Source: Actinomycetospora sp. NBRC 106378 (GTDB lineage: Bacteria; Actinomycetota; Actinomycetes; Mycobacteriales; Pseudonocardiaceae). Taken from it: a DNA stretch of 64,000 nt. The position numbers and the translations under genes are program-made. This document shows positions 9,263 through 17,910 of the stretch, piece after piece (the first letter of the stretch is position 1; each line of letters starts with the position of its first letter). The notes under the pieces are model-generated. The model saw only the letters and a list, made by a program, of their open reading frames with translations, was not told the origin of the DNA and searched no databases. The DNA is taken from NCBI RefSeq assembly GCF_030269685.1, contig NZ_BSTT01000001.1, positions 310,001 through 374,000 of the forward strand, read 5' to 3'.

Positions 9263-9934
9263 ATGACCACAGTCGACGAGAGTGCGGGGGCGCACGCCGC
9301 CGCCGATACCCGGGCGGCTGATGCAGCAGCCGCGGAGGCGGCCGCCGCGGCGGCCAACCCGGCCCTGGTCGGGGTCCCGACGTTCGTGATCGGCTCGATC
9401 GCCCTCGGTCTCTACTTGATCGGCTTCACCGGGACTGCGGCGAACGCGGCGATCGGCATGGTGCCGATCCTGTTCATGTGCACCGGGGTCGGGCAGCTCA
9501 TCGCGACGGGCTGGGCGATCCGGACCGGCGCCGGCCCGGTCGCGGCGATCTTCGGGATCTTCGCGGGCTTCTGGCTGAGCTTCGCCCTGCTGGTGGTGGG
9601 ACTCGGGCACAACTGGTTCGGGGACGCCACGGCAGACGGTGCGGCGGTCGCAGCCCAGGAGACGTTCCTGCTCACCTGGCTGATCGGCGTCGTCGTCCTG
9701 ACGCTGGCCTCGCTGCGTCTGCCGTCGGTGTTCACGCTGCTGTTCGTCCTGGTCGACATCGCCCTGCTGCTCGTCCTGCTCGGGACGGCGGGTGGCTCCA
9801 CGGGGCTGCTGTTCGGCGGCGGCATCGCGGTCTTCGCCTTCACGCTGGTGGGCGTCTACCTGTTCTTCGACGCACTCGGCCAGGCGACCGGGGGCGGCGC
9901 GCTGCCGATGGGCAAGCCGATCGTCGGGGGCTGA
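9263..9934 (+). CDS. GPR1/FUN34/YaaH-type acetate/succinate permease
   Basis: Six-helix membrane transporter for acetate and related short carboxylates. 223 residues. After a 30-residue Ala-rich cytoplasmic start comes the family motif NPALVGVPTFVIGSIALGL (NPAPLGL type), followed by six hydrophobic segments with a conserved GLGHNWFG loop. The start is ATG 9263 because GAAGGAG lies 5 bases upstream; the in-frame GTG at 9257 overlaps that ribosome site. It stands alone, closed by a perfect 17-bp terminator hairpin. Confidence 0.88.
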   Translation: MTTVDESAGAHAAADTRAADAAAAEAAAAAANPALVGVPTFVIGSIALGLYLIGFTGTAANAAIGMVPILFMCTGVGQLIATGWAIRTGAGPVAAIFGIFAGFWLSFALLVVGLGHNWFGDATADGAAVAAQETFLLTWLIGVVVLTLASLRLPSVFTLLFVLVDIALLLVLLGTAGGSTGLLFGGGIAVFAFTLVGVYLFFDALGQATGGGALPMGKPIVGG

Positions 9935-9954
9935 TCCGCCCCTTGCCGACCTGA

Positions 9955-9995
9955 TGGGGGTGTCCCCGGCCGTTCGGACCGGCCGGGGACACCCC
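9955..9995 (+). terminator. Strong terminator hairpin after the acetate permease
   Basis: A perfect 17-bp stem, GGGGGTGTCCCCGGCCG paired with its exact reverse complement, around a 7-base loop (ttcggac). It starts 20 bases after the stop codon. With no converging gene ending here, it most likely ends the permease transcript. Confidence 0.85.
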
Positions 9996-10066
9996 CGTCA
10001 GTGTGTCGGACCCCGATGGTGGTCCGGTCACGACCGTGACGGGAACCCCGTCGGGGTGCGGCCGCT

Positions 10067-10325
10067 CGCGGCGAGATTCACATAGGGCAGGTTCCGGAGC
10101 CGCTCGACCTGCCGGATGTCACCCTCGCGGCGCTGCGGCGGGCGACCCGCACCGGCACCCGCGGCGAGACTCACGGAGGGCAGGTTCCCGGGCCGCCCGA
10201 CCTGCCTGATGTCACCCTCGCGACGGGGCAGCGGGCGACCCGCCGGGCGGCCCGCGCCGAGACTCACGGAGGGCAGGTTCCCGGGCCACTCGACCTGCCT
10301 GATGTCACCCTCGCGGCGAGGTCAC
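10067..10325. repeat. Three 93-bp tandem repeats, each with a hairpin
   Basis: Units start at 10067, 10160 and 10253 (the third is partial, about 73 bases). The spacing is exactly 93 bases both times, measured on GGGCAGGTTCC at 10085, 10178 and 10271. Each unit contains GGCAGGT and ACCTGCC facing each other 14 bases apart, plus an outer pair such as GCGAG/CTCGC, so each can fold into a hairpin. The array abuts the tetR stop codon (10322-10324). The period is divisible by three, so one minus-strand frame stays open with a 31-residue periodicity. Function unknown; a repeated terminator or structured-RNA role is possible. Confidence 0.85.
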
Positions 10326-10903
10326 CGCGCGTCGACACGCTCCCGGGTGAGCAGCGTCCGCGCGGCCTCCCGCGCGTCCCGGGCCGCCGTGGGGTCGCCG
10401 TCGAGGTGCGCGGCGACCATCGCCCCGTCGTAGAGCATGACCAGGTGCCGGGCCGCGGCCTGTGGCGCCGCGTGGCCGGCCTCCTCCAGCAGGCCCTCGA
10501 ACAGCGCGCGCACCCACGTGCGGTGCCGACCGAGCACCGCGGCGACGGCCCCTTCGACGGCGTACTCGGCCGCGACGTTGATGAACGGGCAACCCCGGTA
10601 GCCGGGCGCCGCGAACCACTCCCCGAGCAGGTCGAACACCGCGAGCACCCGATCGACCGGGTCGTCGGCCCGGCCGGGGAGTTCGGCCTCGACGTGGGCG
10701 CGCCAGTCCGCACTGCGTCCCTCGAGGTACGCCTCGACCAGGGCGTCCTTGCCGCCGAAGTGCGCGTAGAGGCTGGCCTTCGCGACGCCCGCCTCCGCGA
10801 GGATCCGGTCGATCCCCACCGCGTGCACGCCCTCGGCGTAGAAGAGCCGGTCCGCGGTGGCGAGGAGTCGGTCGCGCACCGTCGCCCGCGGCCCCGTTCC
10901 CAT
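10322..10903 (-). CDS. TetR-family repressor
   Basis: 193 residues. The N-terminal helix-turn-helix spans about residues 8-55 (LLATADRLFYAEGVHAVGI, then AEAGVAKASLYAHFGGKDAL) and the C-terminal ligand-binding region contains FDLLGEWFAAPGYRGCPFINV, typical of TetR proteins with a C-terminal PF16925-like domain. It is divergent from the crotonase gene across a 68-base spacer holding two palindromes, so it probably represses itself and that gene. A possible -10 (GATAAC, complement of 10912-10917) lies only 8 bases before the ATG, so its mRNA could be leaderless. The inducer is unknown; a cyclic ketone or diketone is a guess from the neighbour. Confidence 0.9.
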   Translation of the reverse strand: MGTGPRATVRDRLLATADRLFYAEGVHAVGIDRILAEAGVAKASLYAHFGGKDALVEAYLEGRSADWRAHVEAELPGRADDPVDRVLAVFDLLGEWFAAPGYRGCPFINVAAEYAVEGAVAAVLGRHRTWVRALFEGLLEEAGHAAPQAAARHLVMLYDGAMVAAHLDGDPTAARDAREAARTLLTRERVDAR

Positions 10904-10906
10904 GCC

Positions 10907-10959
10907 TTGACGTTATCAGACAGACCTGTCTACTGTCTCGAACGAACAGACCGGTCTGT
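10907..10959 (+). promoter_or_regulatory. Promoter with two TetR-type operators
   Basis: A rightward promoter TTGACG (10907-10912) – 18 bases – TACTGT (10931-10936) is overlapped by an imperfect palindrome AGACAGACCTGTCT (10918-10931). A perfect 14-bp palindrome ACAGACCGGTCTGT (10946-10959) sits just after the expected start of transcription. Both share the AGACAG/CAGAC half-site. This is the arrangement expected for repression of both divergent genes by the adjacent TetR protein. Confidence 0.75.
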
Positions 10960-10971
10960 CTAGGAGACGAC

Positions 10972-11730
10972 ATGAGCCCGCAGTACTTCGACCGCTACGA
11001 GAACCTCGCGTTCGAGCGCACCGAGGACGGTGTCCTGACGCTGCGCTTCCACTCCGCCGGCGGTCCGGTCACCTTCACCGGCACCACGCACGAGGATCTG
11101 CCGAGGGCTCTCGACGACATCGCCCACGACGGCGAGAACCGGGCCCTGGTCCTCACGGGCACGGGCGACGCGTTCATGGACGCCATCGACGGCGACAGCC
11201 TCGGGGAGATCTTCAAGCCGGCCCACTGGGAGAAGATCCGCCGCGAGGGGCTCGACGTGCTGCAGCGGCTGCTCACGCTGCCGATGCCGGTCATCGGGGT
11301 GGCCAACGGTCCGGCGACCGTGCACTCGGAATACCTGCTGCTCAGCGACGTGCACATCGCCTCCGAGCGGGCGACCTACGGCGACTATCCTCACCCCACC
11401 TTCGGGATCACCGCGGGCGACGGCCTGCAGGTCGTGTGGGAGGAAGCCGTCGGCACGGCCCGGACGAAGTGGCTGCTGTGGACCGGCGAGACGATCGACG
11501 CCGCCACCGCCCAGCAGTGGGGCGTGGTCAACGAGGTCGTCGCGCACGATCGGGCGTACTCCCGTGGCCTCGAGATCGCCCGGACGTTGGCCGCGAAGCC
11601 CGCTCTCTACCGCAGCCTGCAGAAGCAGACGCTGAACCAGCGCCTGCTGCGGCGGCTCGTGGAGGCCGTGCCCTACGGCATGGCGCTCGAGGGCCTGACC
11701 GCCGCCGACCTGGCCTACCAGGCGAGCTGA
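10972..11730 (+). CDS. Crotonase-fold hydrolase of the 6-oxocamphor hydrolase type
   Basis: 252 residues, enoyl-CoA hydratase/isomerase superfamily. Overall it aligns with Rhodococcus 6-oxocamphor hydrolase, which cleaves a cyclic 1,3-diketone by a retro-Claisen reaction without CoA. That enzyme uses His122, His145, Asp154 and Glu244 (numbers from memory). Here H118 (in NGPATVHSEY), H141 (GDYPHPTFGI), D150 (TAGDGLQVVW) and E240 (MALEGLTAADL) occur, all shifted by exactly four positions. The oxyanion-hole Gly/Ala segments of the crotonase fold are kept. The true substrate is unknown. Ribosome site AGGAG at 10962-10966, 5 bases before ATG 10972. First gene of an operon with the SDR and regulated by the divergent TetR protein. 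Confidence 0.85.
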   Translation: MSPQYFDRYENLAFERTEDGVLTLRFHSAGGPVTFTGTTHEDLPRALDDIAHDGENRALVLTGTGDAFMDAIDGDSLGEIFKPAHWEKIRREGLDVLQRLLTLPMPVIGVANGPATVHSEYLLLSDVHIASERATYGDYPHPTFGITAGDGLQVVWEEAVGTARTKWLLWTGETIDAATAQQWGVVNEVVAHDRAYSRGLEIARTLAAKPALYRSLQKQTLNQRLLRRLVEAVPYGMALEGLTAADLAYQAS

Positions 11731-11792
11731 CCCCGAGGCCGGGGCGTCCGTCGGGCGCCCCGGGCCCGCCCTGCCCCACCCCAGGAGGAACC

Positions 11793-12608
11793 GTGGACCT
11801 GACCCGTCGTCGTGCCGTCGTCACCGGCGCCGGCTCCGGCATCGGCCGGGAGATCGCCGTCGCACTCGCCCGCCTCGGCGGGCGGCTCCTCCTGGTCGGC
11901 CGGGGAGAGGCGGCCCTGCGCGAGACCGGCGAGCTCGTGACGAGCGCCGGCGGCACCGCCGGGACGCTGGCGCTGGATCTCACCGTTGCCGGCGCCCCGG
12001 ACCTCGTCATCGGGGCCGCCCGCGACCGGCTGGGCGGGCTGGACCTGCTGGTCAACAACGCCGGCAACGTCCGGGCCGGCCGACTGGAGGAGCAGGCCGT
12101 GGACGACATCCACGCGCTGATCGACCTGAACCTGACCGCCCCCGTCCTGCTCACCCGCGCGGCCCTGCCGAGCCTGCGCGCCGCGGCCGCCGACCGGGGC
12201 GCGGCGGTGGTGACGATCGCCAGTGGCATCGCCCTGGTGGGGCTGCCGTTCTACACGACCTACGCCGCGAGCAAGGCGGGGGTCGCCGCCTTCGGGCATG
12301 CCCTGCGCCGTGAGCTGCACGGCACGGGCGTGCACGTCGCCACCGTCTACCCGGGGGCGACCGCCACCGCGATGATGGACAGCTCCGCGGCCGGCGAGGA
12401 CCTCGGGTTCGGCCGACGTGCCGCCTCCGACGTCGTGGCCGACGTGCTGGAGGCCCTGGGCCGGGACGAGCACGAGATCAACACCTCGCTGCCGACCAGG
12501 CGGGCGATGCAGCAGCTCCACGCCACCGATCCACTGGCCGTCGACGAGCAGCTCGCGCCGCGACTGGCCGACCTCGAGGTCGCGGTGCGCCACCACCGCA
12601 GCATCTGA
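11793..12608 (+). CDS. Short-chain dehydrogenase/reductase (SDR)
   Basis: 271 residues, classical SDR fold. NAD(P)-binding TGAGSGIG near residue 12, NNAG near residue 87, catalytic Ser in IASGIAL and Tyr/Lys in YAASKAG. Start GTG 11793 with a strong AGGAGGA site 3-4 bases upstream. It lies 62 bases after the crotonase stop on the same strand, so it probably acts on the same substrate class, for example oxidising an alicyclic alcohol to the ketone that the crotonase-type enzyme later cleaves. That link is an inference. It converges with dnaE2, whose stop is about 80 bases away. Confidence 0.9.
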   Translation: MDLTRRRAVVTGAGSGIGREIAVALARLGGRLLLVGRGEAALRETGELVTSAGGTAGTLALDLTVAGAPDLVIGAARDRLGGLDLLVNNAGNVRAGRLEEQAVDDIHALIDLNLTAPVLLTRAALPSLRAAAADRGAAVVTIASGIALVGLPFYTTYAASKAGVAAFGHALRRELHGTGVHVATVYPGATATAMMDSSAAGEDLGFGRRAASDVVADVLEALGRDEHEINTSLPTRRAMQQLHATDPLAVDEQLAPRLADLEVAVRHHRSI

Positions 12609-12685
12609 CAGCGCACTCTCCGAGCAGCGGTGGGACCACGGCGAGAACGCCTGGCGCGACCCCCCGCCTGAGGTCCGTGCGGGTG

Positions 12686-15600
12686 TCAACGGAAGTCGCG
12701 CGACCGGGACGGGACGACCAGGTCCAGACGTTCCACCCGGTCGGCCACGAGGTTGACCACGCTCGGGGCGTCGTGGGCGCGCTCCACCCGACCCCGGATG
12801 ACGAGCGCCGCGCTCGTGCGGGCGACCACCCGGTGGCGTGCCCACAGCCCCTCCGAGCACACCACGTTGAGCATCCCCGTCTCGTCCTCGAGGTTGAGGA
12901 ACGTCGTCCCGCCCGCCGTCGCCGGGCGCTGCCGGTGCGTGACGACCCCGCCGACCTCGATCCGCTCCCCCTCGGGCACCGCCGCCACGCCCGCGACGCT
13001 GTACGCGCCCCGCCGGTCCAGCTCGGCGCGCAGGTGGGTCACCGGGTGCCCGTCGGGGGACAGCCCCGTCGCCCACACGTCGGCGATCGTCAGCTCCACC
13101 GCGGACATGCCGGGCAGCGCCGGGGCGTCGAGGCCCACCGCGGAGCCGGGCAGCCGGTCCTGGCGCGCCCCGTCGCGGACCACGGCCGTCCCCGCCGCCG
13201 CGGCGCCCGCCGCCCACAGCGCCTCGCGCCGCTCGAGCCCGAAGCAGGCCAGTGCCCCACCGGTGGCGAGCGCCTCCAGGTGCGCGGTGGTGAGGTCGGC
13301 GCGCCGGGCGAGGTCGGCCGGCCCGTCGAACGGGGCGGCGTCGCGGGCCGTGACGATGCGTTCGGCGACCTCGTCGCCCAGCCCCCGCACCGACGCGAGC
13401 CCCATCCGGACCGCCACCCCGCCCGTGCTGTCGGGCTGCGGCTCCAGGTCGGGTTCGGCCCGGCTGCGCGTGACGTCGGGGCCGTGCACCACGACCCCGT
13501 GCCGCCGGGCGTCGGCCACCAGGCTCTGCGGGGAGTAGAAGCCCATGGGCTGGGCCCGCAGCAGGGCGGCGCAGAAGGCCGCCGGGTGGTGGTACTTGTA
13601 CCAGGCGGACACGTAGACCAGGGACGCGAAGCTGATCGAGTGGCTCTCCGGGAAGCCGAAGTTCGCGAACGCCCTGGTCTTGGCGAAGATCCGGTCGGCG
13701 AGGTCCCCGGTGATCTGGTTGCGGGCCATCCCGGCGTAGAAGCGCTCCCGCATCCGCTCGAGGCGCTCGGCCGAGCGCTTCGCCGAGAGCGCCCGGCGCA
13801 GCTCGTCGGCCTCGGCCGCGGAGAACCCGGCGACGTCGGTGGCCAGCTGCATGAGCTGCTCCTGGAACAGCGGCACCCCGAGCGTCTTGCGCAGCGCCGG
13901 CTCACACAGCGGGTGGTCGTAGATCACGCGCTCGTCGCCGTTGCGGCGCCGGATGTAGGGGTGCACCGACCCGCCCTGGATCGGACCGGGCCGGATCAGC
14001 GCGACCTCCACCACCAGGTCGTAGAACCGGCGGGGCTTCAGCCGGGGCAGCGTGGCCATCTGGGCGCGCGACTCCACCTGGAACACCCCGACCGAGTCGC
14101 CCCGCGCGAGCATCGCGAAGACGTCGGGGTCGGTGGGCTGCAGTTCGTGCAGCTCGATGCGCCGCCCGTGGTGGGCCGCCACGTAGTCGCTGGCGTAGTG
14201 CAGCACCGAGAGCATCCCGAGCCCGAGCAGGTCGAACTTGACCAGGCCGACCGCGGCGGCGTCGTCCTTGTCCCACTGGATGACGCTGCGGTCCTCCATC
14301 CGCGCCCACTCCACCGGCACCACCTGGTCCACCGGCCGGTCGCAGATCACCATGCCGCCGGAGTGGATGCCGAGGTGGCGGGGGAAGCCCGCGATCTCCT
14401 CGGCCAGGGTGGCCACCGCGCGGGGCATCCCGGGCACCTGCTCGCCCAGGTCGGCGCCCGGCCCCCACCGGTCGATGTGCTTGCTCCACGCGTCCTGCTG
14501 ACCCTGGGAGTGGCCGAGCGCTCGGGCGGCGTCCCGGACCGCGGAGCGCGGCCGGTAGGTGATGACGTTCGCGACCTGCGCCGCCCGGTCCCGCCCGTAC
14601 CGGCGGTAGACGTACTGGATGACCTCCTCGCGGCGGTCGGACTCGATGTCGAGGTCGATGTCGGGGTAGCCGTCGCGCTCCGGGGAGAGGAACCGTTCGA
14701 AGAGCAGGTCCATCTGCACGGCGTCGACGTGGGTGATGCCGAGCGCGAAGCAGACCGCCGAGTTCGCCGCCGAGCCACGGCCCTGGCAGTAGATGTCGGC
14801 CTCGCGGCAGAACCGCACGATGTCGGCGACGATGAGGAAGTACCCGGGGAAGTTCTGCCCCTCGATGATCGCCATCTCGTGGTCGATCACCTCCCACGCC
14901 TCGGGGTTCTCCGTCCGGCTGCCGTAGCGCCCGCGACCGCCGTGGTCGACGAGGTGGCGCAGCCAGCTCGCCTCGGTCTCCCCCGCCGGGACCGTGAACG
15001 GCGGCAGCTCGGGGGCGAGCAGCGCCAGCTCGAACGCGCACTCCCGTCCGAGCACCGCGGCGTGCGTGACCGCCTCGGGGTGCCGGGCGAACCGGGTGGC
15101 CATCTCCGCGCCGGAGCGCAGGTGGGCGGTGCCGGGCGGCAGCCAGCCCTCCGCCTCGTCGAGGCTGCGCCGCGCCCGCACCGCACCCAGCGCCGCCGCG
15201 ATCCGCGCCCGGTCGGGCGTCGCGTAGTGCGCCGCGGTGCTCGCGACGGTGGGCAGGCCCGCCCGCGCCGCCAGCCCGGCGAGCAGGTCGTTGCGCTCGA
15301 CGTCGACCGGCAGCCCGTGGTCGGTCAGCTCCACCGCCACCGACTCGGCCCCGAACAGCGCCACCAGGCGGTCCAGCGCCCCGGCCGCCGCCTCCGGCCC
15401 ACCGGTCGCCAGCGCCCGGCGGACGTGGCCCTTGCGGCACCCGGTCAGCACGACCACCCGGTCGCGCAGCGTCGCCGCGGTGCGCTCCAGGTCGTACACC
15501 GGGTGGCCCTTCTCCGCCCGCGGGTCCATCGCCGCCTCGGTGATGGCCCGGGAGATCGCGCGGTAGCCGTCGGGGTCGCGCGCCAGGACGAGCAGGTGCT

Positions 15601-16129
15601 CGCCCTCCGGGTCGGCCACCCCGTTCTGCGGGGCGGACAGGCCCAGCGACAGCTCCGCCCCGAAGACCGTGCGGATGTCGAGCTCGTGCGCGGCCTCGGC
15701 GAAGCGGACCACGCCGTACATCCCGTCGTGGTCGGTGAGCGCGATCGCCTCCAGCCCCAGCCGGTGGGCCTCCTCCACGAGTTCCTCGGGCTGGCTCGCC
15801 CCGTCGAGGAAGCTGTAGGTGGAGTGGGCGTGCAGCTCGGCGTAGGGCACCGTGGCCGTGCTCTCCGGCCGGGGCGTCCGCGGCGGTCGGTAGGGCGCCC
15901 GGGTGCGGCTCCAGGCCGGCGAGTCGCCCCCGTCGCCGGGGTGCGTCTCGTCCCGCGTGGACCGGCGCCGCACGGGGGCCGCGGTGACGTCGGCGGGGTG
16001 GACGGTGCCCGGACCGTCGACCACCGGGCCGGCCCCCTCCCGCGACCGGGCGGCACCGGACCGGACCGGCTTCCCCGCGAGGATCCGCTCCATCTCCGAC
16101 CAGCTGACCGCCGGATTGCCCCAGCCCAT
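12686..16129 (-). CDS. dnaE2: Error-prone DNA polymerase III alpha subunit DnaE2 (ImuC)
   Basis: 1147-residue C-family polymerase that performs mutagenic translesion synthesis in the SOS response. N-terminal MGWGNPAVSW matches the usual DnaE2 start. The PHP domain begins with AELHAHSTYSFLDGAS near residue 95. The palm motif PDIDLDIESDRREEV near residue 490 holds the catalytic Asp residues. A C-terminal OB-fold region (VGGVVTHRQRPATAGGTTFL) ends the protein. The frame is open further upstream, but ATG 16129 is chosen from homology and because the LexA box (16152-16167) lies just before it. It works with ImuA' and ImuB, encoded directly upstream, as the mutasome. Confidence 0.96.
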   Translation of the reverse strand: MGWGNPAVSWSEMERILAGKPVRSGAARSREGAGPVVDGPGTVHPADVTAAPVRRRSTRDETHPGDGGDSPAWSRTRAPYRPPRTPRPESTATVPYAELHAHSTYSFLDGASQPEELVEEAHRLGLEAIALTDHDGMYGVVRFAEAAHELDIRTVFGAELSLGLSAPQNGVADPEGEHLLVLARDPDGYRAISRAITEAAMDPRAEKGHPVYDLERTAATLRDRVVVLTGCRKGHVRRALATGGPEAAAGALDRLVALFGAESVAVELTDHGLPVDVERNDLLAGLAARAGLPTVASTAAHYATPDRARIAAALGAVRARRSLDEAEGWLPPGTAHLRSGAEMATRFARHPEAVTHAAVLGRECAFELALLAPELPPFTVPAGETEASWLRHLVDHGGRGRYGSRTENPEAWEVIDHEMAIIEGQNFPGYFLIVADIVRFCREADIYCQGRGSAANSAVCFALGITHVDAVQMDLLFERFLSPERDGYPDIDLDIESDRREEVIQYVYRRYGRDRAAQVANVITYRPRSAVRDAARALGHSQGQQDAWSKHIDRWGPGADLGEQVPGMPRAVATLAEEIAGFPRHLGIHSGGMVICDRPVDQVVPVEWARMEDRSVIQWDKDDAAAVGLVKFDLLGLGMLSVLHYASDYVAAHHGRRIELHELQPTDPDVFAMLARGDSVGVFQVESRAQMATLPRLKPRRFYDLVVEVALIRPGPIQGGSVHPYIRRRNGDERVIYDHPLCEPALRKTLGVPLFQEQLMQLATDVAGFSAAEADELRRALSAKRSAERLERMRERFYAGMARNQITGDLADRIFAKTRAFANFGFPESHSISFASLVYVSAWYKYHHPAAFCAALLRAQPMGFYSPQSLVADARRHGVVVHGPDVTRSRAEPDLEPQPDSTGGVAVRMGLASVRGLGDEVAERIVTARDAAPFDGPADLARRADLTTAHLEALATGGALACFGLERREALWAAGAAAAGTAVVRDGARQDRLPGSAVGLDAPALPGMSAVELTIADVWATGLSPDGHPVTHLRAELDRRGAYSVAGVAAVPEGERIEVGGVVTHRQRPATAGGTTFLNLEDETGMLNVVCSEGLWARHRVVARTSAALVIRGRVERAHDAPSVVNLVADRVERLDLVVPSRSRDFR

Positions 16130-16151
16130 CCCGGCCTCCCGACCTCGTTGG

Positions 16152-16167
16152 TCGAACACGTGTTCGA
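16152..16167 (-). promoter_or_regulatory. LexA (SOS) box before dnaE2
   Basis: TCGAACACGTGTTCGA is a perfect 16-bp palindrome and matches the actinobacterial SOS box TCGAACRnnnGTTCGA. It lies 23 bases upstream of the dnaE2 start and downstream of the imuB stop, so dnaE2 has its own damage-inducible promoter. Confidence 0.92.
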
Positions 16168-16233
16168 TACCTCGACTGTAGCGGGAGGGTCCGACAACGT
16201 GCCGCGCGTTCACCGGATCCGGGGCGCCGCCGG

Positions 16234-17910
16234 TCAGTCGTAGATCCCCTCGACGGCCCACCGGTCGCCGCGCAGCACGAGCAGCAGGGCCAGCCCGGCG
16301 GCGTCGGCCGAGGAGGCGACGGGGTCGGGCGCGAGGTCGGCGGCCGGATCGGGGTCGGAGTCGTCCTGCACGCACACCACCTGGACCCGCAGGCACCCCG
16401 CGGGCGCCGCCGGGTCCCACCAGCGACCCTCCTCGGGCCACGGCCCGCCCCAGGCCCGCACCGGGGCGTACTCGCCGTCACCGATGCCGACGAACGCCGG
16501 GGCCGCCGACAGCCGCCCTCGGGGAGCCGCCCGCACCGGCCGTCCGGCCGCGTCGAGCACCCGGGCCGGCGCGGGTTCGGGCGGCACCGTCGACGGTGAC
16601 GGCGCCGGGAGCGCCCCGGGCCAGGGAGCCTCGGGGTCGAGCGCGGGAGTGCGCTCGTCGCCCCACGGCACGGCCCGGATGCGCTCGGCGGGCCCACGCC
16701 CGCCGCCGAGCACCCCGGTCAGCACCTCCTCCGGCCCGAGCAGCCCCTGCACCCGCACGAGGGCCCGACCGGCACGTTCGTCGGCCGCCCCCGTCTCCCC
16801 CCAGAGCCCGAGCTGCAGCCGGCCGGCGTCGACGACCTCCTCGGGCACCAGCCGCAGCACCGCCAACCCGTCCCCGCTGCGGCCCGACCCCGCCCGCCGC
16901 GACAGCCACCCCTCGAGCTGCCAGCGCACCCGGTCCGCGGTGGCCGACGGGGTGAGCGGCTCGGCGCAACGCCAGGTGCGGGCCAGCTCGTCCCCGCCGA
17001 CGGTGCTCGCCTGGACGCCGAGCCTGGTGCAGGCCAGTCCGGCCTCGCCGAGGACGTGGTGCAGCCGCTCGGCGAGGGCGCGCGAGGCGAACGCGGCGGC
17101 GTCGACGCGGTCGACCGGCGGGTCGAGCGGGACCTCGACGACGAGCTCGTCGGGCACCCGACGGCGGGTCGGCGGGCGTTCGTCGAGCCCGCGGGCGAGC
17201 CGGTGCGCGCGCACCGCGGCGGCGTCGAACCGGGAGGCGACGTCGACGGCCGGGAGCTCGGCGAAAGCTCCCAGCGTGGTCAGCCCGAGGCGACGCAGCA
17301 GGCCGATCAGCTCGGTGCGCGCGGTGGTCGCGGGGACGTCGGCGCCCGCGGTGTCCGGCTCCACCCCCGGTTCCAGCTCCAGCTCGACGACCGGGCGCGG
17401 CGCGAGGAACGCCCGCGACCCCCCGCGCGGCACGATCACGCTGCGGCGGGCGGCGAGGGAGGCGGCGAACACCCCGTCGGCCACCCCGACCTGGCACTCC
17501 ACCCGTGCCCGCGCGGCGACGTGGTCGACCAGGCGCTCGGCCACCGTCTCCTCGCCCCCGAAGTACCGGGCCGGGCCCCGCGCGGCGAGGACCACCAGGC
17601 CCGGCCGGATCACCTCGACGCCGGGGGCGATCTCCTCCACCGCCGCGGCGACCGTCTCGAACGCCCGCGCGTCGCGGTCGGCGTCCCGGCCGAGCACCGC
17701 CAGGTCGGGGCAGCGGGCCTGCGCCTCGCGGCGGCGCAGCCCCCGCCGGATCCCCTGCGCCCGCGCGGTCGCCGAGCACGCCACGACCCGGTGGCCCACC
17801 AGCACGGCCGCCGGACGGTCGGCGGGGATGCCGGACTCCGCGCAGGCCGCGACCACCGGCCAGTCCGGGCACCACAACGCCACGACCCGCAACGGGGCCC
17901 CGCTGCTCAC
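16234..17910 (-). CDS. imuB: ImuB, Y-family polymerase-like mutasome adaptor
   Basis: 558 residues related to Y-family polymerases but expected to be catalytically inactive: the N-terminal segment reads VALWCPDWPVVA where active enzymes carry catalytic acidic residues, and the second acidic motif region reads VLAARGPARYFGGEE. In mycobacteria ImuB is a hub linking ImuA', DnaE2 and the beta clamp. A clamp-binding motif QLGLWG is visible at about residues 366-371, matching the QLPLWG-type motif of M. tuberculosis ImuB. GTG 17910 overlaps the imuA stop (GTGA), so the two are translationally coupled. The C-terminal 150 residues are Pro/Ala-rich. Confidence 0.93.
   Translation of the reverse strand: MSSGAPLRVVALWCPDWPVVAACAESGIPADRPAAVLVGHRVVACSATARAQGIRRGLRRREAQARCPDLAVLGRDADRDARAFETVAAAVEEIAPGVEVIRPGLVVLAARGPARYFGGEETVAERLVDHVAARARVECQVGVADGVFAASLAARRSVIVPRGGSRAFLAPRPVVELELEPGVEPDTAGADVPATTARTELIGLLRRLGLTTLGAFAELPAVDVASRFDAAAVRAHRLARGLDERPPTRRRVPDELVVEVPLDPPVDRVDAAAFASRALAERLHHVLGEAGLACTRLGVQASTVGGDELARTWRCAEPLTPSATADRVRWQLEGWLSRRAGSGRSGDGLAVLRLVPEEVVDAGRLQLGLWGETGAADERAGRALVRVQGLLGPEEVLTGVLGGGRGPAERIRAVPWGDERTPALDPEAPWPGALPAPSPSTVPPEPAPARVLDAAGRPVRAAPRGRLSAAPAFVGIGDGEYAPVRAWGGPWPEEGRWWDPAAPAGCLRVQVVCVQDDSDPDPAADLAPDPVASSADAAGLALLLVLRGDRWAVEGIYD

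Noticed and set aside
10028-10267. 79-codon minus-strand ORF made of 31-residue repeats (EGDIRQV, NLPxV units)
   Set aside because: It lies in the 93-bp tandem array, has no ribosome site, and the open frame follows automatically from a period divisible by three. Conserved hairpin arms explain the pattern better. It is kept only as a possibility in the repeat finding.
10067-10325. CRISPR array
   Set aside because: Only three units, with the conserved part longer than the variable part and a 93-base period; no cas genes nearby.
12677-16243. 1188-codon plus-strand ORF opposite dnaE2
   Set aside because: It mirrors dnaE2 codon by codon, is composed mainly of Arg, Gly, Pro, Val and His, and has no family motif; antisense shadow.
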